From an uncultured Bacteroidales bacterium (GTDB lineage Bacteria; Bacteroidota; Bacteroidia; Bacteroidales; UBA932): a stretch of 64,000 nucleotides of DNA. The translations under genes and the position numbers were made by a program. Of this stretch, positions 35,305 to 44,724 are shown in pieces (the first letter of the stretch is position 1; each line of letters starts with the position of its first letter). Location of the stretch: NCBI GenBank assembly GCA_934695325.1, contig CAKUVD010000007.1, positions 1-64,000 on the forward strand, read 5' to 3'. The notes under the pieces were generated by a model. The model saw only the letters and a program-made list of their open reading frames with translations, searched no databases and was not told where the DNA came from.

Positions 35305-36891
35305 ATGAAATCAAAGACCAATTTTATTTTATCTGCATTGACCATAGCGACTATGGCGGTGATGCCGGTTTTCCTCTCGTCCTGTGATCCAGAGGACAAT
35401 CCCGGGACAGAGAACCCTGATCCGGAACCGGAACCGACACCTGATCCTGATCCGGAACCTGAGACTTGCTACTATACTGTCGTGACAGAGAATCTTGCCG
35501 ACTGGAAAGGAGACTATATCATCGCCTATGTGGACAACGATGAGATTTACGCTTTCAACAAAGGCGACAACAGCACAGGTATGGGTTATGCGACCAAGAT
35601 CGACGGCTACAAGGCTTCCGACAAGATTCCTGCCGAGACAGGTGACAAATACAAGGCTGTAATAATCAAGGATGGTGACGGATATGTGATAAACGTGACC
35701 GGAGCAGGCTACATCGGAAGTTCGGGAAGCAAGAAGATGGTTTTCTCAGAAAATGTAGCCACAGGAGATGCGGCATACCGATGGAACATCTCCATCGATA
35801 AAGGCTATGTAATTCTGAGTCCTGAGAATCAGAGTGCTATGACACTCCAGTATAATGTCAGCGCCACTTGCTTCAGGTTCTATAGCGGCGGGCAGAAGCC
35901 TCTGACCATATTCAAGCGAGATAAGTCCAACGGAGAAATCGGAGGTGGAGACAAGCCTGATCCGGAACCGGAACCGACACCAGATCCTGATCCGGAACCG
36001 GAACCTGAGCCAGAGCCAGGGGTGACGACGGGATACAGATGGTTCGAGCTTCCTGCAATCAATGCCAAGGCAGACAGGACCAAGTACCTGGTGGATCAGA
36101 AAGACAACAACCTCTATTATGCCTACCACCTCTGCGACGGCAACGAAAAATATGCCCACAACGGAAAGAGAGCGAGGAACTATACCGTATGTTTCAGTGC
36201 GGAACATCACTGCCCGGTATGGGTGGCGGCCATAAGGCATAACGGACTGCATCCTATCGGGGCCGTGGAAAGGACCAATGCCTACGGAAAGGATCCTGAC
36301 ATCCCTGGCGACATCCAGTACAATTCAAAGTCCACAGGCGGAGGATGCAACAAAGGGCATATGCTCGGATCAAGGGAAAGGACATCATCCACGGCGACAA
36401 ACCGTCAGGTGTTCTATTATTCAAACATCGCACCTCAGGACTCGGACGGGTTCAACACTGGCGGGGCCCCTTGGAACACTCTTGAGGACTATGTGGACGG
36501 TCTCGTCCCACAAGACAGCCTGTATATGGTAATCGGCTGCTACTTCGACAAATACACCGATGTCTACGGAAAGACTATGAATCCTGCAACGATTTCGTTC
36601 GGAGGACGATCCGATGTCAGTATGCCGACGATGTTCTACTATGCGCTGCTCCGCACCAAGAGCGGAAAGACAGGTAAATCCGTGACCCAGTGCTCCTCTG
36701 ACGAGCTGATGTGCGTGGCCTACGTACTGCGCCACGAGACGACAGCGAAGCAGAAGGGGCAGAACTATAAGCTTTCGTCGAAAGACCTGATCTCCATCTC
36801 CGACTTGGAAAAGCTTACAGGATTCAAGTATTTCGTCAATGTGCCCAATGCGCCTAAGAACGCCTTCAAGGCCTCCGACTGGGGACTATGA
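35305..36891 (+). CDS. Lipoprotein DNA/RNA non-specific endonuclease
   Basis: I use the ATG at 35305. The 528-residue product has a lipoprotein signal (lipobox LSSC), an acidic Pro-rich linker, a beta-rich domain of about 150 residues (AFNKGDNSTGMGYATKID; nuclease-associated OB-like), a second, nearly identical linker, then a NUC1-type nuclease domain. The beta-beta-alpha-metal motif is visible as NKGHMLGSRER, with the general-base His, and a following Asn in SNIAPQ. Such enzymes degrade nucleic acids outside the cytoplasm for nutrition or surface clearance. It is 11 bases after murA but functionally unrelated to it. A terminator lies 20 bases past its stop. Confidence 0.88.
   Translation: MKSKTNFILSALTIATMAVMPVFLSSCDPEDNPGTENPDPEPEPTPDPDPEPETCYYTVVTENLADWKGDYIIAYVDNDEIYAFNKGDNSTGMGYATKIDGYKASDKIPAETGDKYKAVIIKDGDGYVINVTGAGYIGSSGSKKMVFSENVATGDAAYRWNISIDKGYVILSPENQSAMTLQYNVSATCFRFYSGGQKPLTIFKRDKSNGEIGGGDKPDPEPEPTPDPDPEPEPEPEPGVTTGYRWFELPAINAKADRTKYLVDQKDNNLYYAYHLCDGNEKYAHNGKRARNYTVCFSAEHHCPVWVAAIRHNGLHPIGAVERTNAYGKDPDIPGDIQYNSKSTGGGCNKGHMLGSRERTSSTATNRQVFYYSNIAPQDSDGFNTGGAPWNTLEDYVDGLVPQDSLYMVIGCYFDKYTDVYGKTMNPATISFGGRSDVSMPTMFYYALLRTKSGKTGKSVTQCSSDELMCVAYVLRHETTAKQKGQNYKLSSKDLISISDLEKLTGFKYFVNVPNAPKNAFKASDWGL
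35416..35463 (+). repeat. Acidic Pro-rich linker repeat, copy 1
   Basis: This 48-base stretch encodes PDPEPEPTPDPDPEPE and is nearly identical, in DNA and protein, to the copy at 35956. It lies between the lipoprotein anchor and the first domain of the endonuclease. Confidence 0.9.
35956..36018 (+). repeat. Acidic Pro-rich linker repeat, copy 2
   Basis: A second, slightly longer DPEP-type linker (63 bases) joins the beta domain to the nuclease domain. Its near identity with copy 1 makes recombinational loss of the intervening domain conceivable. Confidence 0.9.
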
Positions 36892-36910
36892 CAACCATCA
36901 ATAACTAATA

Positions 36911-36946
36911 AATCCCAAAGATCGCAGATGTGACCTTTGGGATTTT
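36911..36946 (+). terminator. Intrinsic terminator after the endonuclease gene
   Basis: AATCCCAAAG (36911-36920) pairs with CTTTGGGATT (36935-36944), followed by TT. It lies between convergent genes and may serve both. Confidence 0.75.
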
Positions 36947-36977
36947 GTCATTGTTTGCTTATCAAGCAGATATGCTA

Positions 36978-38408
36978 TTATTTCGTCACATCCACTTTCT
37001 TGTGGGACAGACGGCTCTTCTCGGCACGGAAGCCCATAATGTGGCTCTCGATGGAGGCGTCGATGCCGCTTGTCAGCTTGCCTGCATCCTGCCAGGAGAC
37101 AGCCTCAAGGAAATCGCACACGAGCGCCATATCTCCGCCGCCGTGACCGGAGCCCTTATATTCAGGAATCTCTGACAATTTCTTGTTCCAGACAATTTTC
37201 TTGCCGCTGCGGAACTCATATATGGTGAACTCAGTACCGTCTCCCTCGATGTACCCGGTGGTTCCCATCACCCTGGTGCGACGACCTCCATACGGAGTAA
37301 ACGCCTCCATAGAGAATGCCGCGGTAGTGCCGTCCTCGAACACCATCTCGCTGACGAAATGATCAGGCTGGTTGTTATCACAATGATATACGCAACGTCC
37401 CCACACATTGTCCGGATCGGAGATCTTGCTCATTATCTCCGCTTCGTCCTTAGGATTCTTGAGGTCAAACACTCCGAGATGCTGCTTTCTCTTCACATAT
37501 ACATCTATCGCAGAGAACGGGCAGGTGCTCTCGTGAGGGCAGCCATCCGTACAGCGCATAGGAGCGCCTTCAGGAGCATTCTCGGCCTTGAACCAGGTCA
37601 ATGAGCCATCCGCGACGATAGTCTTGCAAGGCTTGCCCACGAACCAGCGGAGTATATCCAGGTCGTGGCAGCTCTTGGCGAGGATGATAGGTGTGGTCTT
37701 GTCAGAGTCGCGCCAGTTGCCGCGGACATACGAGTGAGCCATATGGCGGCACTCTATCGGCTCCATATGCTGTATGCTTATGAGCTTTCCGATCATTCCC
37801 TTGTGAATGGCCTCATACATAGCCCTGAAGTAAGGGCTGTAACGGAGCACGTGGCATACAGCCACGATCCTGCCATATTTATGCGCCTGCTTCTCTATGT
37901 CCATGCACTCCTTCTCGCTCTGCGCCACAGGTTTCTCCAAAAGGACATCATACCCCAATTCAAGCGCCTTCATACAAGGATCGTAATGGGTATCGTCCGG
38001 AGTGGATATGACCACGGCGTCAGCGAATTTCGGGACAGCGAACACTTCACTCCAGTCACCGAAACGATGTTCCTCAGGGACATTGAATCTGTCCCCCATA
38101 GCATTCTTCCTGGATTCGCGGATATCAGAGACACCCACAATCTGCATACACTCAGGGAACATCTTCGCATAGTTGGCATAAGTGCGGCCGCGGTTTCCGG
38201 CGCCGATGATGATTATCTTGACCGGCCCGCCTTTAAGTCCGGCCTTCAAGCCTTTCACCGGAAAATCCACTTCCGGGTCCGTGACCAGAGAGTTGTCAGC
38301 GGACACGCCTATAGCCTTGCCCGCAGCCTTCATTGTCTCCCCAGTACCGAGGAAAGTCGCCCCTGCAGTAAGTACACCGAGGCTCTTGAGAAAATCCTTT
38401 CGATTCAT
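36978..38408 (-). CDS. Gfo/Idh/MocA-family oxidoreductase, exported
   Basis: The 476-residue protein starts MNRKDFLKSLG with a hydrophobic stretch, a Tat-like signal common in Bacteroidales members. The NAD(P) fold follows (IIIIGAGNRGRTYANYA) with VVISTPDDTHYDPCMKALELG and the family EKPVAQS motif containing the catalytic Lys. A C-terminal alpha/beta domain carries HDLDILRWFVGKP. A CTDGCPHESTCPF segment with clustered Cys may bind a metal. Members oxidise or modify sugars such as GlcNAc or inositol. The GH125 mannosidase gene lies upstream on the same strand, so a glycan-degradation role is likely. Confidence 0.9.
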   Translation of the reverse strand: MNRKDFLKSLGVLTAGATFLGTGETMKAAGKAIGVSADNSLVTDPEVDFPVKGLKAGLKGGPVKIIIIGAGNRGRTYANYAKMFPECMQIVGVSDIRESRKNAMGDRFNVPEEHRFGDWSEVFAVPKFADAVVISTPDDTHYDPCMKALELGYDVLLEKPVAQSEKECMDIEKQAHKYGRIVAVCHVLRYSPYFRAMYEAIHKGMIGKLISIQHMEPIECRHMAHSYVRGNWRDSDKTTPIILAKSCHDLDILRWFVGKPCKTIVADGSLTWFKAENAPEGAPMRCTDGCPHESTCPFSAIDVYVKRKQHLGVFDLKNPKDEAEIMSKISDPDNVWGRCVYHCDNNQPDHFVSEMVFEDGTTAAFSMEAFTPYGGRRTRVMGTTGYIEGDGTEFTIYEFRSGKKIVWNKKLSEIPEYKGSGHGGGDMALVCDFLEAVSWQDAGKLTSGIDASIESHIMGFRAEKSRLSHKKVDVTK

Positions 38409-38496
38409 TATCAGATATTTAGTGTTCGTTTGTAAAAGCTTGGCACTCCAAGTGCATTAAAGTTACACGTTTTTTCCGTACTTCCTGCACGAAACT

Positions 38497-39909
38497 TCAC
38501 TTTTTCACTTTGACGGAATTCAGAAGCTCAAGTCTCCCGCTGTCGATAAGATGGATTATCAGTTCTCCGAAAAGAGTGTTCTGCCAAGCGAACCACGCCC
38601 TCGTAAAGTCAGAAGGGTCATCCTTATGGAAAGACTCGTGGATGAATCCCGTGCCTGCATCCGTCTTCATCAGTGTCTCTATGCACCACTTTATCTCTTC
38701 GTCATCGGAAGAAGTGAAGGCCTTCATCATTATGCTCATCGGCCAGATCATATCGTAGCCGATGTGAGGGCCACCGATGCCTTCACCAGCCTTTCCGCTG
38801 AAGAAATACGGATTCGACTTGCTCCATACGAAGCGCCTAGTATTCTGCCATATAGGGTCATCCATAGGAACATCACCGAGATACCCCATAGCCAGAAGGC
38901 TCGGCACGTTGGCGTCATCCATAAGATACTTGTTCCCGAAACCGTCCACCTCGAAGGCATAAATCTTCCCGAACTCAGGATGCTCAGCCACCGCATACCT
39001 CTTGAGAGCCGATTCCACTTCATCTGCAAGGGCACGACATTCACGCGCCGTCTTCCTGTCTCTGTTCACGGTCTCCAGAATCTCGGCGGCCTTACGCAGC
39101 GAACTTACGGCGAAGAAGTTGGACGGAACGAGAAATTCAAATGTAGTGGCATCGTCTGACGGGCGGAATGATGACGCTATCAGTCCCACCGGGTTCACAG
39201 GATTGCCCAGGCCACCGCAGCACTTGGTGTCAAGCTGACGCTCCGTCTTGCGCATAAAGGTGTACGAGCCGTGCCCCTCCTTACGCTGCTGCTCTTTCAT
39301 CACAGCCAGTATCTTTCCCATCGCCTCCTGCCAAACGTCATCGAAGACCGAAGTATCCCCGGTGACCTTCCAATACTCGTAAGCCAGTCTTATCGGATAG
39401 CATTGAGAATCAATCTCCCACTTGCGTTCAAAGACATCCGGGCACATTTTCGTGACGTCATCGACAGCCCCTGCACCTGTCGGGCCGTCATTGAAGGCAT
39501 TCGCATAAGGGTCAATGCAGATGAGAGAAAACTGGCAACGTATCACGCCCTCCAGCATCTGACGAAGGTGCTCATCCTCATTTGCAAACTGTACATAAGG
39601 CCAGACCTGTGCCCCTGAGTCTCTAAGCCACATAGCCGGGATGTCGCCTGTATACACGAATGTGCGCCACCTTCCCTTCCCATCCTTTCCGAAATGCACC
39701 GTAGTGTCAAGCGTGTTCGGAAAGCAATTCGAGAACATCCATCTCAAGTAAGGATTAGTGAGCATAGAGCCGACTTCAGATATCTTATTCTCTATGGCCT
39801 GGGATGTAAAAAGTCTGTCCCGCGGTTCAGGGCGCTGTGACTTGAGGTTTTCTCCATAAGCGGACAACGCCAATGCGATTCCGATGACGGCGGTAAGTAT
39901 TCTTTTCAT
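38497..39909 (-). CDS. GH125 exo-alpha-1,6-mannosidase
   Basis: A 470-residue secreted protein (signal peptide MKRILTAVIGIALALSAYG) of glycoside hydrolase family 125, whose members remove terminal alpha-1,6-mannose from N-glycans or yeast mannan in the periplasm. Family landmarks include RDRLFTSQAIE, LRWMFSNCFPNTLDTTV, TGDIPAMWLRDSGAQVWPY, DDANVPSLLAMGYLG and GIGGPHIGYDMIWPMSIMM. Length is normal. The Gfo/Idh/MocA oxidoreductase follows on the same strand with an 88-base gap, so the two may be co-regulated. A hairpin GCACT-TGG-AGTGC lies in that gap. Confidence 0.94.
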   Translation of the reverse strand: MKRILTAVIGIALALSAYGENLKSQRPEPRDRLFTSQAIENKISEVGSMLTNPYLRWMFSNCFPNTLDTTVHFGKDGKGRWRTFVYTGDIPAMWLRDSGAQVWPYVQFANEDEHLRQMLEGVIRCQFSLICIDPYANAFNDGPTGAGAVDDVTKMCPDVFERKWEIDSQCYPIRLAYEYWKVTGDTSVFDDVWQEAMGKILAVMKEQQRKEGHGSYTFMRKTERQLDTKCCGGLGNPVNPVGLIASSFRPSDDATTFEFLVPSNFFAVSSLRKAAEILETVNRDRKTARECRALADEVESALKRYAVAEHPEFGKIYAFEVDGFGNKYLMDDANVPSLLAMGYLGDVPMDDPIWQNTRRFVWSKSNPYFFSGKAGEGIGGPHIGYDMIWPMSIMMKAFTSSDDEEIKWCIETLMKTDAGTGFIHESFHKDDPSDFTRAWFAWQNTLFGELIIHLIDSGRLELLNSVKVKK

Positions 39910-40043
39910 ATTGTGTCTTTATGTTATCATGTTATCGTTATGCAATGATACGTAAAAAGACGGACACCAGCAATACTGGTGCGGAAGATTAATGAGGCCA
40001 ATGATGATTATCAATGAGCTTCTAATCCAAGAGAGCTGTATTC

Positions 40044-40082
40044 AATAAAAAACCGGAGTCCACCATCTGATGAACTCCGGTT
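40044..40082 (-). terminator. Intrinsic terminator after tRNA-Arg
   Basis: On the minus strand AACCGGAGT (40082-40074) pairs with ACTCCGGTT (40059-40051), followed by TTTTT. It starts 3 bases past the tRNA 3' end. Confidence 0.9.
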
Positions 40083-40085
40083 CAG

Positions 40086-40157
40086 TAGCCCCGACAGGAA
40101 TCGAACCTGTATTTAAAGTTTAGGAAACTTCCGTTCTATCCGTTGAACTACAGGGCC
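40086..40157 (-). tRNA. tRNA-Arg (anticodon CCT)
   Basis: The acceptor stem GGCCCTG pairs with CGGGGCT and the discriminator is A. The anticodon loop TTCCTAA gives anticodon CCT, reading AGG. The T loop GGTTCGATTCC is standard. CCA is not encoded. It ends the rpmF transcription unit region. Confidence 0.95.
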
Positions 40158-40176
40158 ATTATGAGTGGGAGGTGTG

Positions 40177-40362
40177 TTATTCAGCGACCTTCTTCTCAAT
40201 AATCTGACGGCCTCTGTAGAAGCCACACTCAGGACATACTCTGTGATACATTACTGTAGCACCGCAATTAGGGCATGTTGCGAGAGTCGGAACAGCAGCG
40301 AAGTCGTGTGTTCTTCTCTTGTCCCTTCTTTGCTTTGAAAGTTTGTGTTTCGGATGTGCCAT
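40177..40362 (-). CDS. rpmF: Ribosomal protein bL32
   Basis: The ATG at 40362 gives the 61-residue MAHPKHKLSKQRRDKRRTHDF protein; the longer open frame upstream overlaps the previous gene and is not used. Two CxxC pairs (CPNCG and CPECG) form the zinc ribbon, so this is the C+ form. It is part of the large ribosomal subunit. It follows the YceD-like gene, a conserved pairing in bacteria, and precedes tRNA-Arg by 19 bases, so the tRNA may be processed from the same transcript. Confidence 0.97.
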   Translation of the reverse strand: MAHPKHKLSKQRRDKRRTHDFAAVPTLATCPNCGATVMYHRVCPECGFYRGRQIIEKKVAE

Positions 40363-40400
40363 TGTTATATAACTTTTTAAATTTTTATCCGTTTCGTGCT

Positions 40401-40934
40401 CTACTTTTCCATATCCAATCCCTTGAGCACCGCAAAAGGATTGTCTTCTCCCCTCTCTTCCGGCTCCGCGAAGTCTCCGCCGTTCAGATACTTGAGTACG
40501 GCAGGATTGCACTGACCCTCCTCGTGGATCCGCTGCATAGGCAGCGCCAGATAAGCATAATCATATATTGTCTGGCTCAAATCCATATCAGCCCCGTCAT
40601 CAGGAAGATAAACGACCTCACGGTCTTCTCCCGCGACATTCTCGGCAACGTCGGCAGGCTCTGCGCCGAATTTGACGCTCAGCCTCGCTTCAGCGCATAC
40701 AGGAAGCGTCAAATCTTCCAAGCACCTGTCGCACGGGACTGTCAAAGTTCCCTCAAGCCTGCAATCCACTCCGAGATATGTTCCGGACTTCTCCGCCTCT
40801 GCATTGACAACTATGTCAGCGTCAATGATTTCAGAATTGCCGAACTTCTCGAAGAACTCTTTCCCGGCACGCCAGGAGAACGCCGTCTTGCCTGACTTCA
40901 ATCCATTCAAAGGTATGATAAAATCTTCCGTCAT
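40401..40934 (-). CDS. YceD/DUF177 family protein, rRNA accumulation
   Basis: This 177-residue cytosolic protein belongs to the YceD (DUF177) family, which in known bacteria supports 23S rRNA accumulation and is nearly always encoded beside rpmF, as here. The family CD.RCLE motif is visible in VPCDRCLEDLTLPVC, along with the acidic FGAEPADVAENVAGEDREVVYLPDDG region and the DLSQTIYDYAYLALPMQRIH signature. It lies 38 bases before rpmF and has its own promoter overlapping the end of typA. Family is clear; molecular mechanism not established. Confidence 0.92.
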   Translation of the reverse strand: MTEDFIIPLNGLKSGKTAFSWRAGKEFFEKFGNSEIIDADIVVNAEAEKSGTYLGVDCRLEGTLTVPCDRCLEDLTLPVCAEARLSVKFGAEPADVAENVAGEDREVVYLPDDGADMDLSQTIYDYAYLALPMQRIHEEGQCNPAVLKYLNGGDFAEPEERGEDNPFAVLKGLDMEK

Positions 40935-40959
40935 AATCCCGCAAACAGATTAGGGGTTG

Positions 40960-40989
40960 CAAAGGTAAGAAAAACTTTTGGAATATCAA
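40960..40989 (-). promoter_or_regulatory. Promoter of the yceD-rpmF unit
   Basis: On the minus strand TTG (40989-40987), a 19-base spacer and TACCTTTG (40967-40960) match the Bacteroidota consensus. The first bases overlap the typA stop codon. Confidence 0.72.
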
Positions 40990-42788
40990 TCATCCTCGCC
41001 GCTTTTTCTTTTCCTCTCGGTAGGGTCAAGCAGGACTTTGCGGATTCTGAGATGATGAGGAGTCACCTCAACAAGCTCATCTTCATTGATATACTCGAGC
41101 ATCTCCTCCAGAGTCATCTTGATGGCAGGAGGAAGAATTATCTTGTCATCGCTGCCGGCGGCACGCACGTTCGTGAGCTTCTTGGTCTTGCAGATGTTCA
41201 CGTTGAGGTCGCGGTCACGCGTATGCTCTCCGACTACCTCGCCCATATATATCTCCTCGCCAGGCTCGACGAAGAACTTACCCCTGTCCAGAAGCTTGTT
41301 CATAGAGTACGCTATGGCCTCGCCTGTTTCCAAGGATACGAGGGATCCGTTAGTACGGTGTTCAATCTCGCCCTTGTACGGCTGATAGTCCTTGAACCTG
41401 TGGGCAACGACCGCCTCGCCCTGCGAAGCGGTAAGAAGGTTGCTCCTGAGCCCCATAAGGCCTCGCGTAGGGATCTCGAACTCAAGCAGCGTCCTGTCCC
41501 CCCTCGGCTCCATATGTATGAGTGCGCCTTTTCTCCTCGTGGATATTTCAATGGCGGCTCCGACGAACTGTTCCGGCACCTCGATGCTGAGTTCCTCTAT
41601 AGGCTCGCATCTCTGTCCGTTGATCGTCTTGTCCAGCACCTTAGGCTGGCCGACCTGAAGTTCGAAGCCTTCCCTTCTCATCTCCTCGATGAGGACAGAC
41701 AGATGAAGGACACCACGTCCGAAGACCACGAATGAGTCCGCATTCAGGCCTGGTTTCACACGAAGCGCGAGGTTTTTCTCAAGTTCCTTGTCCAGGCGAT
41801 CCTTTATATGTCTGGAGGTCACGAACTTTCCATCCTTTCCGAAGAACGGTGAGTTGTTGATGGTGAAGAGCATACTCATCGTAGGCTCGTCGATGGCGAT
41901 AGGAGGAAGAGCCTCCGGGTTCTCGAAGTCAGCTATCGTGTCGCCGATCTCGAATCCGTCAATGCCGACTACCGCACAGATGTCTCCGCACTGCACTTCC
42001 TGAACTTCCTTCTTTCCGAGGCCGTCGAACACAAGCAGCTGCTTGATCTTCTGTTTCTCTATACGGTCATATCTCTTGCAGAGGCTGACGTTCATACCCG
42101 TGGAAAGTGTTCCTCTCGTGATGCGTCCCACCGCGATACGCCCAACATACGGAGAGTATTCAAGTGAAGAGATAAGCATCTGCGGAGTGCCCTCCACCTG
42201 TGCCGGAGCAGGAATCACATCCAGTATGGCGTCGAGAAGCGGAGTGATATTGTCAGTAGGCTTTTTCCAATCCGTGGACATCCAGCCCTGCTTGGCACTT
42301 CCGAAAATCGTACGGAAATCCAGCTGGTCTTCATTGGCATTGAGAGAGAACATAAGGTCGAATACCTCTTCCTGTACCTCGTCAGGACGGCAGTTTGGCT
42401 TATCCACCTTGTTCACTACGACGATAGGCTTCTTGCCCATACTGAGAGCCTTCTGGAGCACGAAACGTGTCTGTGGCATACAGCCCTCGAAAGCGTCCAC
42501 GAGCAGAAGCACTCCGTCCGCCATATTGAGGACTCTCTCGACCTCACCGCCGAAGTCACTATGTCCCGGAGTATCTATGATATTGATCTTCACCCCCTTG
42601 TAAACCACAGAAACGTTCTTGGCAAGGATGGTTATGCCTCTTTCCCTTTCGATGTCATTGTTGTCGAGAATCAGTTCACCGAGATTTTCAGGCTGCCTCA
42701 CAAGATTCGCCTGATAAATCATACGGTCCACGAGCGTTGTCTTGCCGTGGTCGACGTGCGCGATAATCGCAATGTTCCTAACGTCCAT
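40986..42788 (-). CDS. typA: Ribosome-associated GTPase TypA/BipA
   Basis: The 600-residue translational GTPase helps 50S assembly and translation under stress. G motifs are intact: [14 protein letters not shown] (G1), the ITILAKN switch segment, [11 protein letters not shown] (G3) and [11 protein letters not shown] (G4). The EF-G-like domains and the TypA-specific C-terminal region follow, including [18 protein letters not shown] and [19 protein letters not shown]. Length is normal. It is transcribed away from guaA; the shared 146-base gap holds the guaA promoter. Confidence 0.97.
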   Translation of the reverse strand: MDVRNIAIIAHVDHGKTTLVDRMIYQANLVRQPENLGELILDNNDIERERGITILAKNVSVVYKGVKINIIDTPGHSDFGGEVERVLNMADGVLLLVDAFEGCMPQTRFVLQKALSMGKKPIVVVNKVDKPNCRPDEVQEEVFDLMFSLNANEDQLDFRTIFGSAKQGWMSTDWKKPTDNITPLLDAILDVIPAPAQVEGTPQMLISSLEYSPYVGRIAVGRITRGTLSTGMNVSLCKRYDRIEKQKIKQLLVFDGLGKKEVQEVQCGDICAVVGIDGFEIGDTIADFENPEALPPIAIDEPTMSMLFTINNSPFFGKDGKFVTSRHIKDRLDKELEKNLALRVKPGLNADSFVVFGRGVLHLSVLIEEMRREGFELQVGQPKVLDKTINGQRCEPIEELSIEVPEQFVGAAIEISTRRKGALIHMEPRGDRTLLEFEIPTRGLMGLRSNLLTASQGEAVVAHRFKDYQPYKGEIEHRTNGSLVSLETGEAIAYSMNKLLDRGKFFVEPGEEIYMGEVVGEHTRDRDLNVNICKTKKLTNVRAAGSDDKIILPPAIKMTLEEMLEYINEDELVEVTPHHLRIRKVLLDPTERKRKSGEDD

Positions 42789-42883
42789 ATATTATAAATC
42801 TAATTTCCTGTACAGCCATCAACGGCTTCCGCTTTCATTTGTCGTCTTATCTTCAGATACAGAAGTGCAAAATTACTCAATTC

Positions 42884-42916
42884 TTCGGTTTTAATGAACT
42901 TTTTATATTATTTTTG
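42884..42916 (+). promoter_or_regulatory. Promoter of guaA
   Basis: TTCG (42884-42887), a spacer of about 20 bases and TATTTTTG (42909-42916) match the Bacteroidota consensus. It rules out the far-upstream in-frame ATG at 42839 and supports the guaA start at 42935. Confidence 0.65.
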
Positions 42917-42934
42917 CATCAGAAAGGACTAATT

Positions 42935-44518
42935 ATGACAGAAAAAATCATCATTCTCGATGCAGGTTCCCAGGTCACGCAGCTTATCGGCCGTCGTCTG
43001 AGGGAACTGAATGTCTTCTGCGAAATCTACCCTTATAATAAGATGCCGGCTCCTGATCCGACTATAAAGGGTGTAATAATCTCAGGAAGCCCGTGCTCGG
43101 TAAGGGACGCCAATGCGCCTCAGATCGACCTTGACGGGATCAAGGGAAAGCTCCCGCTTCTGGGAATCTGCTATGGCGCCCAGTACCTCGCGGCAAAATT
43201 CGGTGGAAAAGTAGAAGGCTCCATCGCCAGGGAGTACGGAAGGGCAATGCTGAACATTGTCAATGCCGATTCCCCACTCCTGCAGGGCGTCTCGATGCAC
43301 TCTCAGGTATGGATGTCACACGGCGACACCATCTCACGGCTTCCGGCTGACGCTGAGGTCATCGCCTCCACAGACGATGTCGCCAATGCCGCTTTCCATT
43401 TCAAGGAAGAACAGACTTACGCCGTGCAGTTCCATCCGGAAGTGTTCCACTCTACGGAAGGAAGCAAGATGCTGGCGAACTTCGCTTTCAATATCTGTGG
43501 GTGCAAAGGAGACTGGACTCCAGCTTCCTTCATTGACACGACAGTGGAAGAACTTCGTGCGCAGGTTGGCGACGACAAGGTTATCCTTGGCCTGAGCGGC
43601 GGCGTGGACTCGACAGTTGCCGCCGTGCTCCTGAACAAGGCTATCGGACATAACCTCACCTGCATTTTCGTGAACAACGGACTTCTCCGCAAGAATGAGT
43701 TCGAGGATGTGATGGAGTCATATAAGGATATGGGGCTCAATGTAATCGGGGCGGACGCCTCGAAAGAGTTCCTTGCCGCTCTCGCCGGAGTCTCAGATCC
43801 CGAAGCCAAGAGAAAGATCATCGGAAGGCTCTTTGTCGAGACATTTGACAAATATGCCAAGACCATAGAGAATGCCAAGTGGCTTGCCCAGGGAACCATC
43901 TACCCGGACGTGATCGAGTCTGCGGGCATCCCCGGCATCGCTTCCAAGATCAAGTCTCACCATAACGTCGGCGGGCTCCCGGAGAAGATGAACCTAAAGA
44001 TTGTCGAGCCGCTCCGTATGCTGTTCAAGGACGAGGTCCGCAGGGTCGGCCGCTCCCTCGGCATAAAGGAGGAACTCGTGGGACGCCATCCGTTCCCTGG
44101 CCCTTCTCTTGCAATCCGCATCATCGGAGACGTCACTGAAGAAAAGCTTCGTGTGCTCCGTGAGGCTGACGATATTTTCATCAGAGGTCTCCGCAGCTAT
44201 GACTGCACCGGAATGGGATTCCCTTCGGCATCGGATCCGCGGATAATGGCGACAAACCTCTACGATGCCATATGGCAGGCTGGAGTCGTGCTTCTGCCTA
44301 TAAAGAGTGTAGGAGTGATGGGTGACGAGAGGACGTATGAGAACCCCGTAGCGATCCGCGCTGTCGTTTCCACAGATGCGATGACGGCTGACTGGTTCCA
44401 CTTCCCTTACGATTTCCTTGCGAAAGTCAGCGATGACATCATAAACAAGGTAAGAGGCGTGAACCGAGTAGTCTATGACATCTCGTCAAAACCGCCTGCA
44501 ACCATAGAGTGGGAGTAG
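42935..44518 (+). CDS. guaA: GMP synthase (glutamine-hydrolysing)
   Basis: GuaA converts XMP to GMP with ATP and glutamine in the cytosol. The 527-residue product (start [13 protein letters not shown]) has an N-terminal class I amidotransferase domain with the nucleophile in [12 protein letters not shown] and the His-Glu pair in FHPEVFHS. An ATP-pyrophosphatase domain follows ([12 protein letters not shown]) and then the C-terminal dimerisation domain ([20 protein letters not shown]). Length and motifs are normal. I reject the longer start because a promoter box lies within it. It is a single-gene unit ending in two hairpins. Confidence 0.98.
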   Translation: MTEKIIILDAGSQVTQLIGRRLRELNVFCEIYPYNKMPAPDPTIKGVIISGSPCSVRDANAPQIDLDGIKGKLPLLGICYGAQYLAAKFGGKVEGSIAREYGRAMLNIVNADSPLLQGVSMHSQVWMSHGDTISRLPADAEVIASTDDVANAAFHFKEEQTYAVQFHPEVFHSTEGSKMLANFAFNICGCKGDWTPASFIDTTVEELRAQVGDDKVILGLSGGVDSTVAAVLLNKAIGHNLTCIFVNNGLLRKNEFEDVMESYKDMGLNVIGADASKEFLAALAGVSDPEAKRKIIGRLFVETFDKYAKTIENAKWLAQGTIYPDVIESAGIPGIASKIKSHHNVGGLPEKMNLKIVEPLRMLFKDEVRRVGRSLGIKEELVGRHPFPGPSLAIRIIGDVTEEKLRVLREADDIFIRGLRSYDCTGMGFPSASDPRIMATNLYDAIWQAGVVLLPIKSVGVMGDERTYENPVAIRAVVSTDAMTADWFHFPYDFLAKVSDDIINKVRGVNRVVYDISSKPPATIEWE

Positions 44519-44520
44519 CG

Positions 44521-44724
44521 CTATATGTTGCCGCAGAGGTGCGGCGTGAAACGTCGGCCTCTGGATATTAACCGATCAGGTCTTTTCAAAAACTCCAATA
44601 TACGAGCCTTGAAAAGACCTGACTTATTATAATTATAATAGTTGCATTCTACGATGCGATTACTGTCCTTGTCCATAACAATGTACTTGAGCATTGTCCT
44701 GGCCAGGTAAGGAAATACCGTCAC
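44521..44724 (-). CDS. Possible small protein overlapping the dehydrogenase stop
   Basis: A 67-residue frame begins at GTG within GTGA, overlapping the dehydrogenase stop by 4 bases, the typical form of translational coupling, and ends 3 bases past the guaA stop. The product is Tyr/Asn- and Lys/Arg-rich (LKYIVMDKDSNRIVECNYY...) and not recognised. The inverted repeat at 44577-44621 lies inside the frame, so the region may instead be the guaA terminator. Coding status is uncertain. Confidence 0.3.
   Translation of the reverse strand: MTVFPYLARTMLKYIVMDKDSNRIVECNYYNYNKSGLFKARILEFLKRPDRLISRGRRFTPHLCGNI
44535..44562 (+). other. Hairpin directly after guaA
   Basis: AGAGG..CGT-GAA-ACG..CCTCT forms a bulged hairpin 17 bases after the guaA stop, without a T-run. 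It may stabilise the 3' end after termination at the next inverted repeat. Confidence 0.4.
44577..44621 (+). terminator. Inverted repeat, probable guaA terminator
   Basis: CAGGTCTTTTCAA (44577-44589) pairs perfectly with TTGAAAAGACCTG (44609-44621) across a 19-base loop, followed by AT-rich ACTTATTATAATT. The T-run is weak. An alternative reading is a small gene on the other strand. Confidence 0.5.

Noticed and set aside
35880..36083. Gly-Ser repeat protein on the minus strand
   Set aside because: It is the reverse reading of the DPEP linker repeat of the endonuclease gene.
40363..40512. Long form of bL32
   Set aside because: The extra 50 residues have no bL32 similarity and overlap the YceD-like gene; the ATG at 40362 gives the standard protein.
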